Of a stretch of DNA of 24,925 bases, positions 22,692 through 24,925 are shown piece after piece (positions within the stretch are counted from its first letter, which is position 1; each line of letters starts with the position of its first letter). Position numbers and translations under genes: made by a program. The notes beneath the pieces are model-generated. The model had not been told where the DNA came from. It did not search any database and was given only the letters and a program-made list of their open reading frames with translations. Source of the DNA: CAYGSN01 sp964352675 (GTDB lineage Bacteria; Pseudomonadota; Alphaproteobacteria; Micavibrionales; Micavibrionaceae); contig CAYGSN010000030.1 of assembly GCA_964352675.1 (NCBI GenBank), positions 1 to 24,925 on the forward strand, in the 5' to 3' direction.

Positions 22692-22710
22692 GGTATCATA
22701 ATACCCTATA
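22687..22710 (+). terminator. Perfect hairpin over the cutA stop codon
   Basis: TATAGGGTAT (22687-22696) and ATACCCTATA (22701-22710), perfect 10-bp arms with a CATA loop; the cutA TAG lies in the left arm. T-rich stretches follow only 13-30 bases later, so it may end transcription poorly and instead protect or mark the 3' end. Confidence 0.5.
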
Positions 22711-22741
22711 AACAAATCCCTGATTTTTATGCGTTTTTTTA

Positions 22742-22771
22742 TTGACAGGGGGCGACTATATGCGGCATAAC
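22742..22771 (+). promoter_or_regulatory. rplM-rpsI promoter
   Basis: Consensus TTGACA (22742-22747), 18 bases, then CATAAC (22766-22771), 42 bases before the rplM ATG. Confidence 0.55.
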
Positions 22772-22813
22772 CTGACCCAGATTTCAAACCAATGAATATA
22801 TAGGTGAATTGAG

Positions 22814-23278
22814 ATGAGCACGTATTCGGCAAAACCGAGTGAAATTGAGAAGAAATGGGTTGTTGTGGATGCTGAGGGTCTTGCCCTTGGCCGTCTGGCC
22901 AGCCAGATTGCCCTGCGTTTGCGCGGCAAGCACAAGCCAAGCTTTACCCCGAACATGGATTGCGGTGACAATGTTATTGTTGTGAATGCCGAGAAGGTTC
23001 GCCTGACCGGGAAAAAGCGCGACCAGGACATTTTCTACTGGCACACAGGCTATCCCGGCGGGATCAAGCAGCGCTCCAAGGGGCAAATCCTGGATGGCAA
23101 ACATCCTGAGCGCGTGGTTGAAAAGGCTGTTGAGCGTATGTTGCCGAGCGGCCCTTTGGGTCGTCAGGTGTTCAAAAACCTGCGTGTTTATGCCGGAGCG
23201 GAGCATCCGCATGAGGCTCAGAACCCTGAGGTTCTGGATGTTGCTGCAATGAATGTAAAGAATAAGAGAGGCAAATAA
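22814..23278 (+). CDS. rplM: 50S ribosomal protein uL13
   Basis: A large-subunit protein that assembles early on 23S rRNA. The 154 residues include KKWVVVDAEGLALGRLASQI, GDNVIVVNAEKVRLTGKKRD, the YWHTGYPGGIKQRS loop and MLPSGPLGRQVFKNLRVYAG, all standard. The length is slightly above the E. coli protein. The start is ATG at 22814 with AGGTGA 7 bases upstream. rpsI follows after 2 bases, the universal L13-S9 pair. Confidence 0.98.
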   Translation: MSTYSAKPSEIEKKWVVVDAEGLALGRLASQIALRLRGKHKPSFTPNMDCGDNVIVVNAEKVRLTGKKRDQDIFYWHTGYPGGIKQRSKGQILDGKHPERVVEKAVERMLPSGPLGRQVFKNLRVYAGAEHPHEAQNPEVLDVAAMNVKNKRGK

Positions 23279-23280
23279 TC

Positions 23281-23835
23281 ATGGCTGACAAAAAAGATAC
23301 AACCAAGGATGTCAAAGACCTTAAAGATCTGGGTGCTGCCGTGAAGGCCGAGGTTGAGGCAAAAACCGAGACTCTGAGGGCTGATGACGATGCCAAGGGT
23401 GAAGAGACATCAACTGCCGCTGCGAAGCACGAAAAGACAGTGGATGCGCAGGGCCGCGCCTATGGCACAGGCCGCCGTAAAGATGCTGTTGCCCGTGTAT
23501 GGCTCAAGCCTGGAACAGGAAAAGTTTTGGTGAACGGCCGTGATCAGGACGTATATTTCGCGCGCCAGACACAGCGCCTGGTTTTGAACCAGCCTTTCCT
23601 GATCGTAAAGAGTGTCGGTAAATTCGATGTGATGTGCACGGTGAAGGGCGGCGGATTGTCCGGTCAGGCCGGTGCCGTTCGTCACGGTATTTCCCGCGCA
23701 CTGGAAAACTTCGATCCGGCCAACCGTCCGGCCCTGAAAAAAGCTGGCATGTTGACCCGCGATGCCCGTATCGTTGAGCGTAAGAAGGTCGGTAAGCATA
23801 AAGCGCGCCGTACCAAGCAGTGGGCGAAGCGTTAA
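23281..23835 (+). CDS. rpsI: 30S ribosomal protein uS9 with an N-terminal extension
   Basis: A small-subunit protein whose C-terminal Arg tail touches P-site tRNA. The core (about 58-184) has GRAYGTGRRKDAVARVWLKP, VNGRDQDVYFARQT, GGGLSGQAGAVRHGISRAL and a basic end KVGKHKARRTKQWAKR. The terminal KR is conserved, but the usual SFQF/xSKR ending is replaced by KQWAKR. The first ~57 residues form a charged, Lys/Asp/Glu-rich extension absent from E. coli S9. It probably is disordered; extensions here are known in several alphaproteobacteria. The start is ATG 23281 with GAGAGG about 10 bases upstream. A hairpin terminator follows. Confidence 0.97.
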   Translation: MADKKDTTKDVKDLKDLGAAVKAEVEAKTETLRADDDAKGEETSTAAAKHEKTVDAQGRAYGTGRRKDAVARVWLKPGTGKVLVNGRDQDVYFARQTQRLVLNQPFLIVKSVGKFDVMCTVKGGGLSGQAGAVRHGISRALENFDPANRPALKKAGMLTRDARIVERKKVGKHKARRTKQWAKR

Positions 23836-23888
23836 AGTTTCGGAATTAAGGATAGATCTCCTCTACAAGTTATCTTTAATCCATTTCC

Positions 23889-23921
23889 AAAAGGCGTCTC
23901 TGGTATTCAGGGCGCCTTTTG
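23889..23921 (+). terminator. Terminator after rpsI
   Basis: AAAAGGCG (23889-23896) pairs with CGCCTTTT (23913-23920); the inner part CTG/CAG closes a GTATT loop, with one bulge. The T-run is short (TTTT). It ends only 16 bases before the chosen start of the next gene. Confidence 0.75.
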
Positions 23922-23936
23922 TTTATGCTGAAAAGC

Positions 23937-24449
23937 ATGAGCCAATTCATCCTCCCCTATAAAGGCATTATGCCGAACATTCACGAGAGCGCCTTTATCG
24001 CGCCCACGGCCAATATTATTGGCGAGGTGGAGATCGGGGAGGAGGCAAGTATCTGGTATAATTGCGTGCTGCGCGGTGATGTCTATGACATCAAAATCGG
24101 TGCGCGCACCAACATCCAGGACGGCACGGTCATTCACACCACCTCGGATCTGCAGGGCACATATGTCGGCGATGATGTGACGGTGGGCCATTCCTGCCTG
24201 CTGCATGCCTGTACGGTGGAAAGCGGCGGATTTGTCGGGATGCAGAGCCTGATGCTTGATGAATCGGTAGTGGAGAGCGGCGCAATGCTCGCGGCCGGGT
24301 CGATGCTCACCCCCGGCAAGTGCGTGCCCAAAGGCCAGCTCTGGGCCGGCCGCCCGGCGAAATATATGCGCGATCTAACTGAGGATGATTATAAAGCCAT
24401 GAAGTGGAATTCTGCGCACTATGTGGCGCTGAGCCGTGAGTATCTTTAG
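23937..24449 (+). CDS. Gamma carbonic anhydrase family protein
   Basis: A left-handed beta-helix (hexapeptide repeat) protein of the gamma carbonic anhydrase group, 170 residues from ATG 23937. It shows SAFIAPTANIIGEVEIGEEA, SIWYNCVLRGDVYDIKIGAR, TNIQDGTVIHTT and VGDDVTVGHSCLLHACTVE. The three zinc histidines are H67, H85 and H90, with the family's spacing. Real anhydrase activity is not certain, since many members are inactive or accessory. In-frame starts at TTG 23919 and ATG 23925 fall on or beside the rpsI terminator, and no start has a strong ribosome binding site; ATG 23937 gives the usual family N-terminus. Its stop overlaps that of phaC by 3 bases. Confidence 0.9.
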   Translation: MSQFILPYKGIMPNIHESAFIAPTANIIGEVEIGEEASIWYNCVLRGDVYDIKIGARTNIQDGTVIHTTSDLQGTYVGDDVTVGHSCLLHACTVESGGFVGMQSLMLDESVVESGAMLAAGSMLTPGKCVPKGQLWAGRPAKYMRDLTEDDYKAMKWNSAHYVALSREYL

Positions 24450-24925
24450 CCGCTCTGCACCTTCACATACGATCCGGGTGCGGGCTCCAGGCCTTTCTTG
24501 ACCTTGCGCGCCGCGACCTTCGTTCCCGCATAGCTCTTAATCCATTTCTGCCAGTGCGGCCACCATGAGCCTTCATGCTCCTCGGCGCTGTCCAGCCATT
24601 TTTCCGCATCCTTCGGCGTTTTTTCATTCACCCAATAGCAATATTTCTTCTTCGCTGGCGGGTTGACGACCCCGGCAATATGCCCCGATGCGGCCAGCGT
24701 GAAGGTGACATCACCGCCCAGAAGCTGCGTTCCCGCATAGGTTGCCTTCCACGGCGCGATATGGTCTTCGCGCGTGGAGAGGAAATAGGCGGGTGTTTTA
24801 ATCCGGGAAACATCAATCGGCGTGCCGTCCATCTCAATTCCGCCTGGTTCGATCAGCAGGTTGTCGCGGTACATTTTGCGCAGGTAAAAGCTATGCATCG
24901 CCGCGGGCATATTGGTGGAATCGTC
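24446..24925 (-). CDS. phaC: Class I poly(3-hydroxyalkanoate) synthase, C-terminal part
   Basis: The gene enters from the right edge; 159 codons are seen. PhaC polymerises hydroxyacyl-CoA to PHA at granule surfaces. The segment DDSTNMPAAMHSFYLRKMY is the class I signature region. The catalytic Asp lies in TREDHIAPW and the catalytic His in ASGHIAGVVNPPAKKKY, with the usual WWPHWQKWI near the end. The nucleophile Cys lies outside the window. It is convergent with the gamma carbonic anhydrase gene, with a 3-base stop overlap and no hairpin between. Confidence 0.95.
   Translation of the reverse strand, partial: DDSTNMPAAMHSFYLRKMYRDNLLIEPGGIEMDGTPIDVSRIKTPAYFLSTREDHIAPWKATYAGTQLLGGDVTFTLAASGHIAGVVNPPAKKKYCYWVNEKTPKDAEKWLDSAEEHEGSWWPHWQKWIKSYAGTKVAARKVKKGLEPAPGSYVKVQSG

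Overview
The window reads as ordinary chromosomal DNA of an alphaproteobacterium with moderate GC. The lineage call rests on the families and gene order: an LdtR-type MarR regulator, a small DUF6898-like protein, the order rpiB-glyA-nrdR-ribD-ribE-ribBA-ribH-nusB, a CBP3-type ubiquinol-cytochrome c chaperone next to yceD-rpmF-plsX-fabH-ihfA-merR, a K+-independent proton-pumping pyrophosphatase, and a class I PHA synthase. motAB and a FliL-like protein suggest flagellar motility. The genus cannot be fixed from sequence alone; a Rhodospirillales-like or Micavibrio-like lineage is a guess. No insertion sequence, phage gene or CRISPR array was seen, and no gap between genes exceeds 300 bases.

Layout. 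Positions 1-7084 are mostly minus strand: the start of motB, motA, a PAS/degenerate-GGDEF/EAL protein, hemB, a hypothetical gene, glutaryl-CoA dehydrogenase and two small unknown genes, with ldtR and a DUF6898-like gene on the plus strand. Positions 7190-13982 form a tight plus-strand run, rpiB-glyA-nrdR-ribD-ribE-X-ribBA-ribH-nusB. Gene X, an unrecognised protein with kinase-like features, is translationally coupled on both sides. After a fliL-like gene and a strong terminator comes hppA, whose terminator is shared with convergent bamE. The next plus-strand block (17623-22242) carries the chaperone, yceD, rpmF, plsX, fabH, ihfA and a MerR regulator. It is followed by tRNA-Pro(GGG), cutA, rplM-rpsI, a gamma carbonic anhydrase and the C-terminal part of phaC on the minus strand.

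Function. The central block joins pentose isomerisation (RpiB makes the pentose phosphates from which the RibBA substrate comes), one-carbon metabolism (GlyA), deoxynucleotide control (NrdR) and riboflavin synthesis (RibD, RibE, RibB, RibH). GTP cyclohydrolase II activity is probably supplied elsewhere, because the C-terminal half of RibBA has lost its zinc cysteines. The plsX-fabH block starts fatty acid and phospholipid synthesis.

The most interesting points are a near-consensus NrdR box over the promoter of the run that encodes NrdR, the coupled kinase-like gene inside the rib operon, the degenerate RibA domain, a perfect 14-bp palindrome at the fliL promoter, and a cutA start 12 nt behind a tRNA with no ribosome binding site. 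I see no wholly new multi-gene system.
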